Made by a program: the position numbers and the translations under genes | The notes under the pieces: generated by a model | Database searches by the model: none | Told to the model about the DNA's origin: nothing | The model's input: the letters and a program-made list of their open reading frames with translations, nothing else | Shown here: positions 23,152-24,230 of the stretch, in pieces | Numbering within the stretch: the stretch's first letter is position 1 | How the letters are laid out: each line of letters opens with the position of its first letter | DNA from: Flavobacteriia bacterium | GTDB taxonomy: Bacteria > Bacteroidota > Bacteroidia > Flavobacteriales > Schleiferiaceae | DNA length: 24,230 bases | Assembly: GCA_949516455.1 (NCBI GenBank) | Contig: CATILC010000185.1 | Coordinates: forward strand, 1-24,230 | Reading direction: 5' to 3'

Positions 23152-24135
23152 ATGAAAAGAGAACACTATCTCTCGATCATGCGCGATTTTTTTCACCAAG
23201 TGCATACCCGTTTGCCGAAAGGCCGCGGCATGGGAGCCGAATTGGGCGATCTTTTGGGCAAAAGTGAAAACACCATTTACCGAAAAGTCCGGGGCGAAAT
23301 TGGCATACCGGTCGAAGAATACATCGTCATCGCCCGCCATTTTGGCGTGGAGCTTCCGCTCTTTGAGGATCAAAAGAATATGCGCTTCTCCAGGAACTGC
23401 AATTTCAGCCAGCCCACCGAAGCACAAAAAGCCTATCAGGATCTACGCTTTTGGCTCAATCGAATAACACATGATTCGGACGCGCAGCTCATCGTGATCA
23501 GTCCGTATCTCAGCCCTCTGCACTTTTTGAACGATCGCAACATCAAGGCACTGCTGCTCTGGGAATGGATCGGACAGTTTCGCTTTTCATCATATGAAGA
23601 CATGATGAAGTCCCAACATTTCCCGTACAACTTCGATCAGCTTCAAAGTCAACTATTGAGCACACTTCGCAGATGTCCTATAACGGAATTCCTCCACAAG
23701 GACGGCCTCAAAATCCATTTGGCCCGAATCGGTAAAGCCATAAAAGCCCACTTCATCAGCACGGAAGATGCAACGGCTATTCTCAACGCACTGGCCGGAC
23801 ATTTGTCCGATATGGAGCGCTCAGCTGAGAAGGGCAGTAACGCACTGGGGCAGCGATACAATCTCTATCTACTCGACGAGCAGTGTGCGCACAGCCTGTT
23901 CTTACACTACAGTTCTGGGCATGTGAACGGCGTGATGCTCAATACTGGACGCGGTAACTTTTTGGAAACGGACAGCAGCAATTATTGCGAGACTGTCCTC
24001 CCCATCCTGACCGACCTCAAAGAGAACAGCTCCATAATAAGCGGATGCAATAAAACGCAAAGAACAGAACTGTTCCAGCATTATCGGATGCAGATCAATA
24101 AGATGAAACGTGGGCTCAAGGCCAAGGCTGCCTGA
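23152..24135 (+). CDS. Helix-turn-helix protein with a large unknown C-terminal domain
   Basis: A 327-residue cytoplasmic protein. Residues about 24-66 form a helix-turn-helix (MGAELGDLLGKSENTIYRKVRGEIGIPVEEYIVIARHFGV) of the XRE-like kind. It resembles N-terminal HTH segments seen in Bacteroidota regulators where a Ser/Thr-Ile-Tyr-Arg-Lys recognition helix is followed by EEY/L. The remaining 260 residues are mixed helix and strand with a basic end (INKMKRGLKAKAA). I recognise no known ligand-binding domain; the region could sense a signal or mediate oligomerisation. It is preceded by an AT-rich 122-nt spacer with direct repeats, and converges on the rRNA operon. It is probably a transcriptional regulator; its targets are unknown, the adjacent porin being one candidate. 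Confidence 0.75.
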   Translation: MKREHYLSIMRDFFHQVHTRLPKGRGMGAELGDLLGKSENTIYRKVRGEIGIPVEEYIVIARHFGVELPLFEDQKNMRFSRNCNFSQPTEAQKAYQDLRFWLNRITHDSDAQLIVISPYLSPLHFLNDRNIKALLLWEWIGQFRFSSYEDMMKSQHFPYNFDQLQSQLLSTLRRCPITEFLHKDGLKIHLARIGKAIKAHFISTEDATAILNALAGHLSDMERSAEKGSNALGQRYNLYLLDEQCAHSLFLHYSSGHVNGVMLNTGRGNFLETDSSNYCETVLPILTDLKENSSIISGCNKTQRTELFQHYRMQINKMKRGLKAKAA

Positions 24136-24143
24136 TCTGAAAC

Positions 24144-24173
24144 AAAAAAAGCCCCTGCCGAGGCAGGGGCTTT
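24144..24173 (-). terminator. Intrinsic terminator of the rRNA operon
   Basis: Read on the minus strand, AAAGCCCCTGCC and GGCAGGGGCTTT form a 12-bp inverted repeat (effectively 11 bp with a 4-nt loop), followed by a run of T (24150-24144). It starts a few bases after the 5S 3' end. In the plus direction only TTT follows the stem, so it would be a weak terminator for the HTH gene. Confidence 0.87.
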
Positions 24174-24177
24174 GAAG

Positions 24178-24230
24178 TTGGCGACGACATACTCTCCCAG
24201 GTGTTACCCCAGTACCATCTGCGCAAGCGG
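24178..24230 (-). rRNA. rrf: 5S ribosomal RNA, 3' part (runs off the window)
   Basis: The reverse complement reads ...GCGCAGATGGTACTGGGGTAACACCTGGGAGAGTATGTCGTCGCCAA, that is, helix IV/V and the 3' strand of helix I of bacterial 5S rRNA. The conserved pieces GATGGTACTG, GGGAGAGTA and GTCGTCGCC are in order. About half of the gene lies beyond the right edge. The 5S end is normally last in the 16S-23S-5S operon, so the rRNA operon should continue to the right on the minus strand. The exact 3' end is uncertain by a few bases. Confidence 0.92.

Overview
The window looks like ordinary chromosomal DNA of a member of the Bacteroidota with roughly 50% or slightly higher GC. Several things point there. 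Promoters fit the Bacteroidota -33/-7 pattern (TTG, then TAnnTTTG). Shine-Dalgarno sequences are essentially absent. S1 is long, with an acidic N-terminal extension. There is a secreted nuclease with a type IX secretion (T9SS) sorting tail, a Porin_10-type outer-membrane barrel, a lipoprotein with an acidic tract after its lipobox, and a Nif3/zinc-ribbon-like gene pair. I do not assign a genus. I see no mobile element, CRISPR array, tRNA or phage gene.

Layout. Positions 1-230 hold the end of an unidentified membrane-anchored protein. A DEAD-box RNA helicase (293-1744) follows. Then comes a tightly coupled plus-strand operon with ATGA overlaps: gpmI, a capless HAD-like phosphatase, map and a class I methyltransferase (1909-5427). 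It meets a minus-strand operon (Nif3 protein, coiled-coil protein with a degenerate zinc ribbon, TPR protein; 8793 down to 5424). Further minus-strand genes are rpsA (8929-11100), an Mpl-like peptidoglycan-recycling ligase (11289-12623), two adjacent MbnP-like lipoproteins (12675-14219) and a PlsC-like acyltransferase (14285-15052). On the plus strand, lgt overlaps a DUF192 lipoprotein gene (15155-16740). This pair converges on a minus-strand secreted endonuclease (16729-18285). dnaB and an overlapping secreted protein of unknown function (18410-21179) converge on an outer-membrane porin (21176-22978). Last are an HTH protein (23152-24135) and the 3' end of a minus-strand 5S rRNA with its terminator.

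How the genes work together. The window is mostly housekeeping: glycolysis, N-terminal Met removal, translation, replication, lipoprotein maturation, phospholipid synthesis and wall recycling, mixed with cell-envelope genes. lgt makes the lipid anchor needed by the three lipoproteins encoded here.

I found no obviously new defence or biosynthetic system. The observations most worth checking are these. (1) Two genes in the same region encode proteins whose zinc ribbons have lost all four expected cysteines. (2) Several genes have a Bacteroidota -7 element only 4-7 nt before the start codon, which predicts leaderless or nearly leaderless mRNAs. (3) A perfect 15-nt palindrome lies between the -33 and -7 elements of the mpl promoter. 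(4) Two MbnP-like lipoproteins lie in tandem without an MbnH partner. (5) All three convergent protein-gene pairs overlap at their stop codons. No gap between genes exceeds 300 bases.
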